The position numbers were made by a program, and so were the translations under genes. A DNA stretch of 64,000 bases from Pontiella sulfatireligans. Its GTDB lineage: Bacteria; Verrucomicrobiota; Kiritimatiellia; Kiritimatiellales; Pontiellaceae. Of this stretch, positions 32,601 to 41,196 are shown in pieces (position 1 is the first letter of the stretch; the number at the start of each line of letters is the position of its first letter). The notes beneath the pieces were generated by a model. That model was not told the DNA's origin. It ran no database searches and saw nothing but the letters and a program-made list of their open reading frames with translations. Location of the stretch: positions 1,178,001 to 1,242,000 of the forward strand of contig NZ_CAAHFH010000001.1 in assembly GCF_900890705.1 (NCBI RefSeq). The letters run 5' to 3'.

Positions 32601-32761
32601 ACATCCTCTTTGATAAAGCGCCAGTCCGGATTAAAGTTCAGCTTCTCTGCCACTGCGCTTCCGGCAAAAGCCAACAACAGCAGGACAAATACCCAACCCA
32701 TTCGGTTTTTCGAAACCCGCACTGTATCATTCATTATCATTTTCCAGTTCAACGATTTCAT
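29693..32761 (-). CDS. Exported glycoside hydrolase family 2 enzyme
   Basis: A 1022-residue GH2 with a signal segment at residues 20-38 (GWVFVLLLLAFAGSAVA). Domains in order: sugar-binding jelly roll (FNPDWRFIKEDV to about 220), immunoglobulin-like domain, TIM barrel from about 345, then Ig-like/big-domain repeats and a C-terminal discoidin-like region. The barrel segment NSPSLLVWEGGNQS (458-464) replaces the usual GNE acid/base Glu by Gln, but has a Glu three residues earlier; E520 or E522 in PTLEGEYNRE is the likely nucleophile. Possible activities are beta-galactosidase or beta-glucuronidase. The ATG overlaps the upstream stop (ATGA). Confidence 0.85.
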   Translation of the reverse strand: MKSLNWKMIMNDTVRVSKNRMGWVFVLLLLAFAGSAVAEKLNFNPDWRFIKEDVAGAEATGFDDSGWKQISAPHTYNDVDTFDDWSPAGHKGEMDQWGGKTWYRKHFTVPAEWRDKVVIIEFEAVRQIADAYCNGVKVGHCENGFIPFGADLTSHLKFGEPNVIAVACDNAFVKDTDFGGDRNKVWHNFMGGAKLPWNNPHWHPAHGGIYRNVFLHVSDKLHFTQPLFNNMETVGTYVYAVNPSRESTGVGIENEIVNQTGKEQPFSLRNRLLDRTGKTVLELNETTTLSAGQKKIVKSSGNLVNPELWEPGYPYLYTLVTEIIRDGQVIDRNEEPFGVRWIELTTDRGFYINDRHVKLQGWGMKSVDGWPGLGAANPDWMHYYTLKLIADSGGNFVRWGHTAGGPIHLRAADELGIVTQQPGVDGEGDTEGHAWEIRSKAWKEMVIYYRNSPSLLVWEGGNQSTSKEHTEELKSVVDFYDPYGGRVYGHRRANNVVKPYCDLTISTEGSGYIKELPTLEGEYNREESPRRVWDRHTPPYQKWHAKGSYDLSAEEYAINQLFHYQKIAPRSHGGGANWIFVDSTSGGRVETEVTRTSGEMDAMRLPKEAYHVCRVIFSDEPDIHLIGHWNYPAGTIKDINVAADCDEVSLFLNGKEIGRKQAATEMTNPLKVKKKKGSSNVAPKSWKHPMLFTFEQVEWKPGDLVAVGYKDGREVARHEVATAGPAVALKLTPLTGPTGLLADGSDAVVFDVEAIDSNGNRCPTFIERCDFTVEGPGVWRGGYNSGKIKSTNNSYLDLEAGINRVIVRSSLTSGTITLKASSKGLEPATCKVEALPIHIDGGVASHLPPIPEQGRLAPLPLPVEEAASRFVAEAQADGSFSDLIEDLSYSGPSGDARIQKTKAGAPMFSDHEQKLPKLPECLMGGEYIQLPNSEWNYSAVDLLQFNVKKSGNVYIAHDSRLETMPWMKTGFADTGKELVRGKNRWRLFSKKVTAGESVLLGSNTETKEDKRWMMVVFVVPES

Positions 32762-34341
32762 ATTCCACCTAATCCGTAACCGATATTCCTGACCGCCGCA
32801 GTCCCCAACCGCTCACGCAACTGCGCAAGGTACAAGCTTCCGGGCGTTACACGTTGGCCATGCGACAAAAAGTTTTCGCCCTCTTCCGTTTTCCCGGAGC
32901 ACCCGACGACCCAATTCATTGATCCGGGCGGTTGCTCATTTTTAAAATTACCTGCCACACAGTTCCAGGCCACCGCCCATCCAATAGTCCAGCCATGGCC
33001 GCTTCCCGCTGTGCGTCGATTAATAAATTCGATTCCCCCGTCAGGCACCCGGCAGGCATCCACCAGCAGCCCGGTATTCCAGCGCATGTGCGGCTGAACG
33101 GAACCCTTCCCATGAAAGTCGCAATTCAAAATCACGGCAGAGGTGTCGCTCATACCCAGCGAGGAGTAGAAGAACGCGCCATCCCCTTTTGAGGAGCATC
33201 GATCGATCAGCACCCGCGAGCCGCGCACCAGGAAATCGGCAGGATAACCGGCTCCCTTTTTGATCTGCTGAGAATGAAAGATCTCGATTTCCTGCAAGGT
33301 TACCTGGGTGCAATCACTGCTATTGACGCGCACGACGGTGACCGGTTCATGGCTGGACACATAACGCACCCAGCAATCCTTGCAATACCTTAGTTCTATT
33401 CCTTCGTATTTCTTGACCGTCAGGTCGCCGACTGGAGGCTTTGAAATAATCCGGATTCCTTCAACTCCGATGTGCGAGATGCGCGTCGATGGAGCAGCTT
33501 TGACGACCGTCGCCCCTTCCCTTCCTGTAAACCGGGCATCGATGCTATCGGACAGCGCCACATCCAGCGCAATGCGGTTGCCGCGAATGCCCCGCACTCG
33601 CCGTTCGAAGTTCAGCACACTGCCGGGGTTGATCCACGTTTGATTTTCTCCATCCCTCACCAACGTGTCCATCCCCATGAACGAAATCCATTCCGAAGTG
33701 ATGGGACGGCGAATTATAACTGCATCACCAACGGTCAAATCCGATGCGTCTTCCAATGTAAGAATGATCGTGCCCGAGGGGACGTAGTCATCGGTGATCC
33801 GAATCGGAGCGGCATTGTCGACGGGAAGGAAACTGTTTTTTTCATTGCTTTCAATATGAATGCACACATGCGGTTCGCCAACCATCTCGATGGTCGTGCC
33901 GCCTTTGTCCATGCCCGCCCCCCGCAACACCACGCCGGAAGCCGCAATCTTCAAGGCCCCGCTGCAGCGGAAAGTTCCCTGCTTAAGCAGCACCGCACCG
34001 CGAAAACCCCGAACAAGGGGCTTTTCGGAAATTTGATTGATCGCCGCCTGGATGCGGGCCGTATCGTCTCCGCCGGATGGCCCCACAATCTTCTTTGCCG
34101 GCACCTTCGGCAGCGCAACGCCACCACCCATATATCCTGCATGGGAAAAATCCATAATACGATCTTCGCGGGGCGTCTTTTTGTATTCCAGCTTGCCGTT
34201 TCTTCCAACCGCCACCCACTGCCGATCCAGCGTGTCGTTTTCGGCATATGACTTCGAGCTAGTCCAAAGGAGTGCGGCAGACACCGCAAGACCGCCAGGG
34301 ACTGAGTTCAGGAAATTTTGGCGCGAACACATCATGATCAT
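32758..34341 (-). CDS. Exported right-handed beta-helix protein (PL3-type pectate-lyase-like)
   Basis: About 527 residues. The N-terminus carries a Tat-like or Sec signal (CSRQNFLNSVPGGLAVSAAL, cleavage near SYA). The body is a parallel beta-helix of the Pectate_lyase_3 type: GDDTARIQAAINQI and GFRGAVLLKQGTFRCSGALK, then repeating coils (VLRGAGMDKG). It is a homologue of the central part of the protein at 36877-39615, so the fold is duplicated in this locus. It may be a lyase or hydrolase on acidic polysaccharide; catalytic residues cannot be named. The start is placed at 34341, where ATG overlaps the previous stop (TAATG). Confidence 0.75.
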   Translation of the reverse strand: MIMMCSRQNFLNSVPGGLAVSAALLWTSSKSYAENDTLDRQWVAVGRNGKLEYKKTPREDRIMDFSHAGYMGGGVALPKVPAKKIVGPSGGDDTARIQAAINQISEKPLVRGFRGAVLLKQGTFRCSGALKIAASGVVLRGAGMDKGGTTIEMVGEPHVCIHIESNEKNSFLPVDNAAPIRITDDYVPSGTIILTLEDASDLTVGDAVIIRRPITSEWISFMGMDTLVRDGENQTWINPGSVLNFERRVRGIRGNRIALDVALSDSIDARFTGREGATVVKAAPSTRISHIGVEGIRIISKPPVGDLTVKKYEGIELRYCKDCWVRYVSSHEPVTVVRVNSSDCTQVTLQEIEIFHSQQIKKGAGYPADFLVRGSRVLIDRCSSKGDGAFFYSSLGMSDTSAVILNCDFHGKGSVQPHMRWNTGLLVDACRVPDGGIEFINRRTAGSGHGWTIGWAVAWNCVAGNFKNEQPPGSMNWVVGCSGKTEEGENFLSHGQRVTPGSLYLAQLRERLGTAAVRNIGYGLGGI

Positions 34342-36689
34342 TACTGAGGTTCGTGTACAACGACGTTCTTGCTTCTGGAAGCCGGTTCTATTGCCCATTG
34401 CTGCAACTTCCCGTCTTTCACCAATCCGGTGATGACGGCGTTGCCGGACAGATGCAGCTTGAAGTCCACATCCCAGGTTTTAGGCCAGGCAGGCAACAGG
34501 TGGATTTCCCCGGCGGCTTCTTGGACGAGCATGCGTTGCAGAGCGATGGAACCGGAACCGAAGTGGTCGAAGTCCGGGCAGGAGTCAGGGTTTTGACTGC
34601 CATAAAGCGGAAACCGGCATCGAGGTGAAGTGTGCAGGAAACGGCGAATCAAGCCGTCTTGCGCTTCCGCCGCATTCCCGGCATAGGCCCAGCCGATTTG
34701 ATCCTGCGTCCAGCATTTATAATCGCGCGCATTCTTCTCTATACGATTCTCCATGGTCCATTCGGCGATATCCTTGGTCCCCAAAGCAGCCGAGAACCGG
34801 GTAAATGGGAACAAGGGATAGAGCTCCGGAATCTCGGTGTTTTTCTTCACCGACCACTCCAACGCCGGAACAATCGCCATTCGGCCTTCGATTTCCTGTA
34901 GATGAACCTCCGGGATCTCTTGCCTGAATCGTCTCCAGGTTTCCCGGTCTTCATCCGTTCCCGCCCGTATGGCAAGCAAGCCATCAAGATTGTACAGGAG
35001 TCCGGCAATGTCGTTTGCCGGATTGATGGCCACCCACCAGGTTTCCAGCGCCTGGGAAGGATCCATCCGCAGCTTGCCGCTTCCATCCCGCGGATAGTGT
35101 TTATCGTAGAACGTCAGGATTTCGCGAGCGAACGGAACCAAGACATCATCACGGAACACATCATCTTGAGTATATTTCACATAGTCGATCATCATGGCTG
35201 CGGATTCCAGACCTGCCGTAAAATAATAACTGTGATGGTATGATCCCTTCACGTTCCCGCCTTGTGGCGTTTTGATTGGTTTTTCTTGGAGGCGATTGTT
35301 CCGGTCCGCGGATGGAGCACAGTCGCGCTCCCCTCCAGTCAGCTCCATGTTTTCACGAAAATATGCGCCGTCATGCCCGAACCAAGCCTTGCAGACCGCA
35401 CGGCGCATCGGGAGCAGGTTCCAGTAAAAGTCGAAGAACGGTTGCATCAGGTCGGCATCTCCGCTCATCAGCAGAGGCCAATACAACAGGCGCTGGTTTT
35501 GGTGGGTAAAGCGTCTGCCCCAGAGCCGCTGATCCTCGCTGGAAATATATTTTTCGCCTTCGATCCGCCAGTCGCCCGCCAACTTCTTTTTATATTGCTT
35601 GTATTCCGTCGCCGTGTAGCGCAAAGGCTGGCTCAGAATGCCTCCATTGAACTTAGTCTGAATCCGACCGCGACTTTGGCACGCCATCAGGTAGCGGAAG
35701 ACATTATAGCTTTGGGCCACCATGGCTCCGTTGTCCTTCACGTTGCGCTTGGCCTTGTAGACCTCGTGATCCAGCTTGCCGCGTGCGTCCGGTGCGATGC
35801 CACTATCGTTAACCTGTATCCAACCCCGATTCCAGAACCCAGACCACCATTGGCAATGTGCCTTCCAGTCCGCCGCGACATCCGTCGGGTTGGCGGCCTG
35901 CTTTTCAAAGTCTCCAATCCACTTTTCAGGATCGGGCTCCTGCGAACACTTGGCGTGAATGCGGATATCAAACGTTTTTCCCGACCCATACAGCGCACCA
36001 TCCTTCAGCTCCAGCTCCGAACTCTCGATCAGGTTGCCGAAGGTGTTGAAGCGATAGGGATCGGAATATTCCGATGCCATGTGTTCGATTTCATAGTATT
36101 TCAGTTCCGTTGGATAGACGCTTCGGTCACCCACCGCATAATAGGTCAGCACGTATCCATTTTGAGATAAAACCACATCCTGCGTCGGCATCTCCAGCGG
36201 TTCGCTGGTGCGGTTGTGTCTGCAACTATCAAACCGAGTCCATGGATCGGCAGCAACCAAAACCAACACCTCCACGGGCGACTCAATCTGCACATGGTAT
36301 ACCGGACGGTTGGCATCGGCCCACAACTGCAACGTTGTTCCGTCGGCCTCGATGCGGATCGATCCGGTTTTGAGGTCGAGGGTTTGCCGAAACGGCTTGC
36401 CCTTGGCGAAGGGATTCGGGTCGAGCGCGATCTTTACGCGCCCCGTTTTAAAGATATCGCCGTTATAGGTGAGCGCATCGTTCTTGGACAACAGCATGAA
36501 GAGCGCGTCATCTTCGATGGCATAAACGCCGGCGGCAATGTCTCCGTTCCCCAGCGGCATCTGGCCGGACTGATCCGCAGACGGACTTTCCCACACCACG
36601 TTGTAGTTATCAATCCAATCAGAATCCGCCTGACACACCCATCCGCCAAAAACCAATACCCATGCTTTTATCAACCATTTAGCTCTCAT
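34341..36689 (-). CDS. DUF5703 protein (GH95-like alpha/alpha barrel), exported
   Basis: About 782 residues. A signal peptide (LIKAWVLVFGGWVCQA) precedes YNVVWESPSADQSGQMPLGN, the DUF5703 N-terminal signature. A beta-sandwich is followed by a six-hairpin barrel (GDADLMQPFFDFYWNLLPMR, WFGHDGAYFREN, SYHHSYYFTAGLE) and a C-terminal beta part (EIHLLPAWPKTWDVDFKL). It is a paralogue of the gene at 42821. The layout resembles GH95 alpha-L-fucosidase/galactosidase, but activity is not proven for this group. AAGGAG lies 9 bases before ATG at 36689. Confidence 0.8.
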   Translation of the reverse strand: MRAKWLIKAWVLVFGGWVCQADSDWIDNYNVVWESPSADQSGQMPLGNGDIAAGVYAIEDDALFMLLSKNDALTYNGDIFKTGRVKIALDPNPFAKGKPFRQTLDLKTGSIRIEADGTTLQLWADANRPVYHVQIESPVEVLVLVAADPWTRFDSCRHNRTSEPLEMPTQDVVLSQNGYVLTYYAVGDRSVYPTELKYYEIEHMASEYSDPYRFNTFGNLIESSELELKDGALYGSGKTFDIRIHAKCSQEPDPEKWIGDFEKQAANPTDVAADWKAHCQWWSGFWNRGWIQVNDSGIAPDARGKLDHEVYKAKRNVKDNGAMVAQSYNVFRYLMACQSRGRIQTKFNGGILSQPLRYTATEYKQYKKKLAGDWRIEGEKYISSEDQRLWGRRFTHQNQRLLYWPLLMSGDADLMQPFFDFYWNLLPMRRAVCKAWFGHDGAYFRENMELTGGERDCAPSADRNNRLQEKPIKTPQGGNVKGSYHHSYYFTAGLESAAMMIDYVKYTQDDVFRDDVLVPFAREILTFYDKHYPRDGSGKLRMDPSQALETWWVAINPANDIAGLLYNLDGLLAIRAGTDEDRETWRRFRQEIPEVHLQEIEGRMAIVPALEWSVKKNTEIPELYPLFPFTRFSAALGTKDIAEWTMENRIEKNARDYKCWTQDQIGWAYAGNAAEAQDGLIRRFLHTSPRCRFPLYGSQNPDSCPDFDHFGSGSIALQRMLVQEAAGEIHLLPAWPKTWDVDFKLHLSGNAVITGLVKDGKLQQWAIEPASRSKNVVVHEPQ

Positions 36690-36790
36690 TACCACCGGCT
36701 CCTTACCACTACCCCATCCTCAGCCAAAACTGATCAAATTCCGAAACAGCATCCGCTCTCCAGCAATTGAATTAAAATCAGAGCATCTAC

Positions 36791-36827
36791 CTTTTAACAT
36801 GTAAAAGAATACCATTAGCGGGCTAAT
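36791..36827. promoter_or_regulatory. Two palindromes in the gap between DUF5703 and LamG/beta-helix genes
   Basis: CTTTTA-ACATG-TAAAAG (36791-36807) and ATTAGC-GG-GCTAAT (36814-36827) stand side by side in one of the longer gaps of the locus (36690-36876), upstream of the DUF5703 gene. They could be regulator binding sites or part of a promoter for the 36689 transcript. No -35/-10 pair was convincing. Confidence 0.3.
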
Positions 36828-36876
36828 AAACAGGACACTACACCTCATGTTTTTTATAGTTCAGTCCCCCGCCCGA

Positions 36877-39615
36877 TCATTGTTCCAACTCAACGCGATA
36901 AAAGGTTTGGGCGTTTTCAGTCCGCACAGTTCGGGTGCAGAGCGGCTCAACGCCGGAAATACTTTCGGCAACCAAATCCCACATTCCGCCGACCAGGTTT
37001 GTGGCGGCCTTGATCGCATAGCTTTCGCCTGCAACCGCCTGCCATGACAACACAAATTCTCCTGTGGAGGGAAGCGGTCGTCCCGAAACGATTTCGAAGT
37101 GCGGCAGCTCCACGACCGTAATGCTGGCAGTGCTGGATACCGGAACGGCTCCATCATCAACCACCAGTTCGATCACATAGTTCCCGGGCGGACCGATGAT
37201 GGTTGCAGAGGTTTCGGCCGCAGAGGCGTCACCGAAGACGACCGTACCCTGCCCGGAGAGCTGCCGCCAGGTGCAGGACACACCGTTTTCCAACATCCGG
37301 AGATTTCGGCAGATCCCCTTAAGGCCAAACGTTGCACCGGAATAAACAACCGGAGCGTTCGCACAGACTACGACCTCATCCGAGAAGAGACCGTCACCGG
37401 CCCAGACTTCCAGTTCATCCCAGATGTCCCCCTCCTCCTGAACCGGAACAACCGTATTGTGGAGGGCACCGGTTCCAAGGCGTTCTGCAAGTTGAGTGTA
37501 ATAGAGCGAACGGGGCTGTACGGGAGTATTGTGGGATTGCCATATCCCAAAAGGTTCCTCGGGAGCCCACACCCCTTGATCCTGCGGACCGATTGAGCCT
37601 ACGCACCAGTTCATGCCCCCCGTCGGGGCATCGCAAATGAGGGAGGCGGATGCGAGACAGTTCCAAAACATAACCTGCGCCCCGGCCCAACCGTGCCCGC
37701 TACCAGAATCCTCGCGGTTCTGCACGAAGAGATATCCTGCCATAATGTTGTCGTACAACTGGCCGGTTGAGTAACGGTGATGTGGCCCGCTGTCGCTCGT
37801 GTCTTCGCTGGAACGGCAATCCACAAATACGTTGGGGCCCGGCGCGGCTGAACCAGACGCGAATGCATGGCGAGCACCGCGGGAATAGCAGCGCTGCATG
37901 AAGACGTAGTCCGAATCATCGAGAACAAAAGGATACTTGCGCCCTCCGGTGGTGATAGACATGGGATCCAGCATCGCACAATCCTCAACCGTAATATACC
38001 GGCAATACGTTTGCAGATTAATAAGGCCAAGGCCGAAATACCGCCCCGTCACCTGCCGAACCCAGCCGTTTTTCAATCGTCTGGCATAGATCGCAGACCA
38101 CCCATGATTTTCGTCTGTGCTGCTCGTGTAGGTCGACTCCAAACGCAAGCTTTCTATCCCGATGTTTTCCAACTGACCGATAAATTTGAATTTGTAGATA
38201 TCACCGCCGCCGTATCGAGTCTCGATGGCCTGCATAACCGGAGCGTCGATGGTTACCGTATTGCCATTGATCTCTGTAATGGTGCGGAAAAAGCGCAACT
38301 GATAACCCTCGGGCGTCCAACCCCATTGTCCCATGTTTGAGAGGTCATCGATCCATTGCTGGTTCATGGTGTTTTGTACGATAACCCGGTCGCCGACGGC
38401 AAACCCGGCAGCGTTCGCTACATTGAAACTCGTGGCACCGACAGGAACATAAGCATCCAGTATCGACTGCCGTGTGCCGGCGACCTCGCGAGGTAGATCC
38501 CCTGCATTATCCACCTCAAACAGGTTGGATTGCGCGGTGGCGGCATAGGTGATTCTCGTGCCGCCGGTTTCCTGCGATCCTTCGCCTCGGATAACGACCC
38601 CGCTCGAAGCAATGTTCAGGGTATTGGAGACGGAGTATTCCCCCGCCTTGAGCAACACCGCGCCACGAAACCCATGGGAGCCAAGCGGCAGGGAGGAAAC
38701 CGCATCGATGGCCCCTTGGATAAGCGTGGCATCATCGGCGGAGCCGTTATTATTGCTGATGGTCACTACGGCCGGAACAAACGGGATTGCAACCCCGCCG
38801 CCCTGATAACCCGCACGCGAAAAGTCGGGAACGGTGTTAATCGCGTTCTCCTGTCCTTCGTTGGCGTAGCCCTTGTACTCCAAGCCGTTTTCCCCCTCGT
38901 AGACCAGCGCGTTCAAACGGTCAATCTTAAAAGCGAGATAGTCATTGACCTGAGCGGTTTCCGCAGGGGTCAGCAGACGATTATAAACCAAAACATCGAC
39001 CAAGGTTCCATGGAGTGGCTGCGCATAGCGACCGCCAGTGGCCAGCGAGATCGCACCGGGGTAGCCAACGATTGGAATTCCGGTGTCGACAGCCTCGCCA
39101 TCGACGTAGAAACCGGATTTGCCAGCACCGGAATCCGTTACTGCTGCTACAGCATAGTACTGGCGTTCTATGACCTCCTGACTTCTGCTTACATACCCAT
39201 CGGCATAGAACGTAAGTTTTCCATAAAGGGGACCGACGACCCAATTGTTATCTACGCCCTGCACCGCCCTTTTCCCGGCGCCAGCATCGACGCAATTAAA
39301 GATCGTAAAAACGGTATAGTCGCCGCTCGTTAGGCTGGCAGTGGTAATCATGCCGTCGCCATCGCCAAAACAGACGCCCGCCACCCCGCTGGCGGCATCG
39401 GCCACATAGGAGGGGGAGCCATCCGAAAGGATCGCGTTATTGGCGGGACTGACGTTCGATGAATCAAGCCATGTGTTCACCGTTTCGCCATCGCTCAGCC
39501 CCATGATATCGTCCGCATTGAGCCACATAATCAAACTGGCATCATTAACCGGCCCAGCCATAACAAAGCAGGTCATCACGGACAGAACGATGATTCCGAG
39601 ATATCGCTTTTTCAC
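36877..39615 (-). CDS. Exported LamG + beta-helix (pectate-lyase-like) multidomain protein
   Basis: A 912-residue protein. After a signal peptide (VMTCFVMAGP) comes a LamG/concanavalin-like domain (LIMWLNADDI, GDYTVFTIFN, QPLHGTLVDVLVYNRLLTPA). The central beta-helix from about 255 (NGSADDATLIQGAIDAV, GFRGAVLLKAGEYSVSNTL) matches the 32758 protein. The C-terminus has a PKD/Ig-like domain and a SWQAVAGESYAIKAATNLVG end, a style common in Verrucomicrobia-group exported proteins. The LamG part probably binds polysaccharide and the helix acts on it. Gene order and homology suggest duplication with the 32758 gene. Confidence 0.8.
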   Translation of the reverse strand: MKKRYLGIIVLSVMTCFVMAGPVNDASLIMWLNADDIMGLSDGETVNTWLDSSNVSPANNAILSDGSPSYVADAASGVAGVCFGDGDGMITTASLTSGDYTVFTIFNCVDAGAGKRAVQGVDNNWVVGPLYGKLTFYADGYVSRSQEVIERQYYAVAAVTDSGAGKSGFYVDGEAVDTGIPIVGYPGAISLATGGRYAQPLHGTLVDVLVYNRLLTPAETAQVNDYLAFKIDRLNALVYEGENGLEYKGYANEGQENAINTVPDFSRAGYQGGGVAIPFVPAVVTISNNNGSADDATLIQGAIDAVSSLPLGSHGFRGAVLLKAGEYSVSNTLNIASSGVVIRGEGSQETGGTRITYAATAQSNLFEVDNAGDLPREVAGTRQSILDAYVPVGATSFNVANAAGFAVGDRVIVQNTMNQQWIDDLSNMGQWGWTPEGYQLRFFRTITEINGNTVTIDAPVMQAIETRYGGGDIYKFKFIGQLENIGIESLRLESTYTSSTDENHGWSAIYARRLKNGWVRQVTGRYFGLGLINLQTYCRYITVEDCAMLDPMSITTGGRKYPFVLDDSDYVFMQRCYSRGARHAFASGSAAPGPNVFVDCRSSEDTSDSGPHHRYSTGQLYDNIMAGYLFVQNREDSGSGHGWAGAQVMFWNCLASASLICDAPTGGMNWCVGSIGPQDQGVWAPEEPFGIWQSHNTPVQPRSLYYTQLAERLGTGALHNTVVPVQEEGDIWDELEVWAGDGLFSDEVVVCANAPVVYSGATFGLKGICRNLRMLENGVSCTWRQLSGQGTVVFGDASAAETSATIIGPPGNYVIELVVDDGAVPVSSTASITVVELPHFEIVSGRPLPSTGEFVLSWQAVAGESYAIKAATNLVGGMWDLVAESISGVEPLCTRTVRTENAQTFYRVELEQ

Positions 39616-39661
39616 GTTATTTTCACCTCTCCAATGGCAGAACTATTTTTCGATCTTTTCC

Positions 39662-41191
39662 TCATTTTTTATCGCACACCGTCGGTTCACCGCTGGAACG
39701 CAACTCGCAGAACCTTTCAAACATGGCGGCCACACGCTCCTTGTATTCGGGATGGTTGATCAGGTTGAATTTTTGGTTTTCACGAATATTCTCATCGAGA
39801 TCATACAGCGCAACCGGACATACGTTTTCCCGGTTAAATCCGCGCAGTTTATATAGCTCCTTCTTGCTCAGCTTTTTTGCATTGCCGTCGATGATCAATT
39901 TCAGATCCCCATCGCGGATCGCGAAATAGGTCAATCCCCCGCTTTGGGTGATCACATGCCGATCCGCTGAAGATTTCCCGCCGGCAAGAATAGGCAACAG
40001 GTTCATTGAATCGCGAACCACGGCCCGGTCGATTGTTTCCCCGACTACCGCGGCGATGGTCGATACAACATCATGGGTAACGATGAGCTCATCGCATTTC
40101 GAGCCGGGTTTAATTTGCCCCGGCCATACGGCGATGAACGGCACACGGTGCCCGCCTTCCTCAATCGAACCTTTTTGACCGGAAAGATCACCGTTGGACT
40201 TATGCCCGGCAGCGGCCAGCTTTTGATCCCAGTGCGCCGGAAGCCCGCCATTGTCGGAAGTAAAGATGAACAAGGTGTTCCCGGCGGTTCCGGTCTTTTC
40301 CAGCTCCTTCAGAATCATACCGACTTGGACATCCAACTCATGAATGAAATCACCCAAAGGTCCCGGCGTGCTTCCGGCGATTTTGACGCCATCGAACTCC
40401 TCCGCCGCGCAATGCGGTGTATGCACCGCCTGACTGCAATAATACACAAAAAATGGTTGATCAGGATGAGCGGAAACGTGCCCGTCAATGAAGGTTGCCG
40501 CCTTATGGGCCAGCACCGGGCCCACCCGTTTCAGATCCCAGTTCGAGTCGCCCATGCCATCGCGGTCTTTGGCTTTGGGATCCAACACCAAGTCATACCC
40601 GGTCTGTTCGATCGGGATATGCGTCATAATGGAATTCTGCTCCAGCTTCAGAAACTCGCGGTTCTCGTAGAGTGCATAAGGAGCCCCCTGAATGCCCTGC
40701 GGCAATTCCACTGAATAATCAAATCCATAGCTCAGCGCCCCCGCCGTCAGTTTGGAATAATCCTTTGGCCAGCCCTTCCAGGCACCGCCCAGCCCCCACT
40801 TCCCGAAAAAGGCGGTGCGGTACCCTCCCTCCTTCGCGATGCGTGCGACGGTCGTGTAGTTCGGATCAATCTGCGGGTCGGCATGCGCGCCCCAGATCCC
40901 CTGCGCGCTGTTGTTGCGGTAGGGATAGTTCCCAGTCATCATGGAAAAACGGGTCGGCGCACAAAGCGCGGCCGGGGAATGGGCATCGCTGAAACGCATG
41001 CCGGATGCAATCAATCGATCCAGATTCGGCGTTGGAACCGGCGAACTCCCTTCGCCCGTCCTTTGCCGGTGATAGAAGCCCAGATCCCCCTTCCCGAGGT
41101 CATCCGCCATCACCACGACAATGTTCGGACGTTCCGGCGCGGCATACACCGAACAAGAAAACGCAAGTACAAGCGACAAAAAGACCTTCAT
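39662..41191 (-). CDS. Exported S1 sulfatase
   Basis: A 509-residue arylsulfatase-type enzyme. Signal peptide MKVFLSLVLAFSCSVYA. Metal ligands: MADDLGKGD (D30, D31). The formylglycine motif is CAPTR (C77), canonical C-x-P-x-R. It also has GYRTAFFGKWGLGG and the SDNGG pair further on. Sulfatases remove sulfate esters from glycans after a maturase converts the Cys to formylglycine. The ATG at 41191 is used because it sits just after the upstream stop; the longer frame reaches into the neighbour. Substrate position is not predictable. Confidence 0.93.
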   Translation of the reverse strand: MKVFLSLVLAFSCSVYAAPERPNIVVVMADDLGKGDLGFYHRQRTGEGSSPVPTPNLDRLIASGMRFSDAHSPAALCAPTRFSMMTGNYPYRNNSAQGIWGAHADPQIDPNYTTVARIAKEGGYRTAFFGKWGLGGAWKGWPKDYSKLTAGALSYGFDYSVELPQGIQGAPYALYENREFLKLEQNSIMTHIPIEQTGYDLVLDPKAKDRDGMGDSNWDLKRVGPVLAHKAATFIDGHVSAHPDQPFFVYYCSQAVHTPHCAAEEFDGVKIAGSTPGPLGDFIHELDVQVGMILKELEKTGTAGNTLFIFTSDNGGLPAHWDQKLAAAGHKSNGDLSGQKGSIEEGGHRVPFIAVWPGQIKPGSKCDELIVTHDVVSTIAAVVGETIDRAVVRDSMNLLPILAGGKSSADRHVITQSGGLTYFAIRDGDLKLIIDGNAKKLSKKELYKLRGFNRENVCPVALYDLDENIRENQKFNLINHPEYKERVAAMFERFCELRSSGEPTVCDKK

Positions 41192-41196
41192 TCGTT

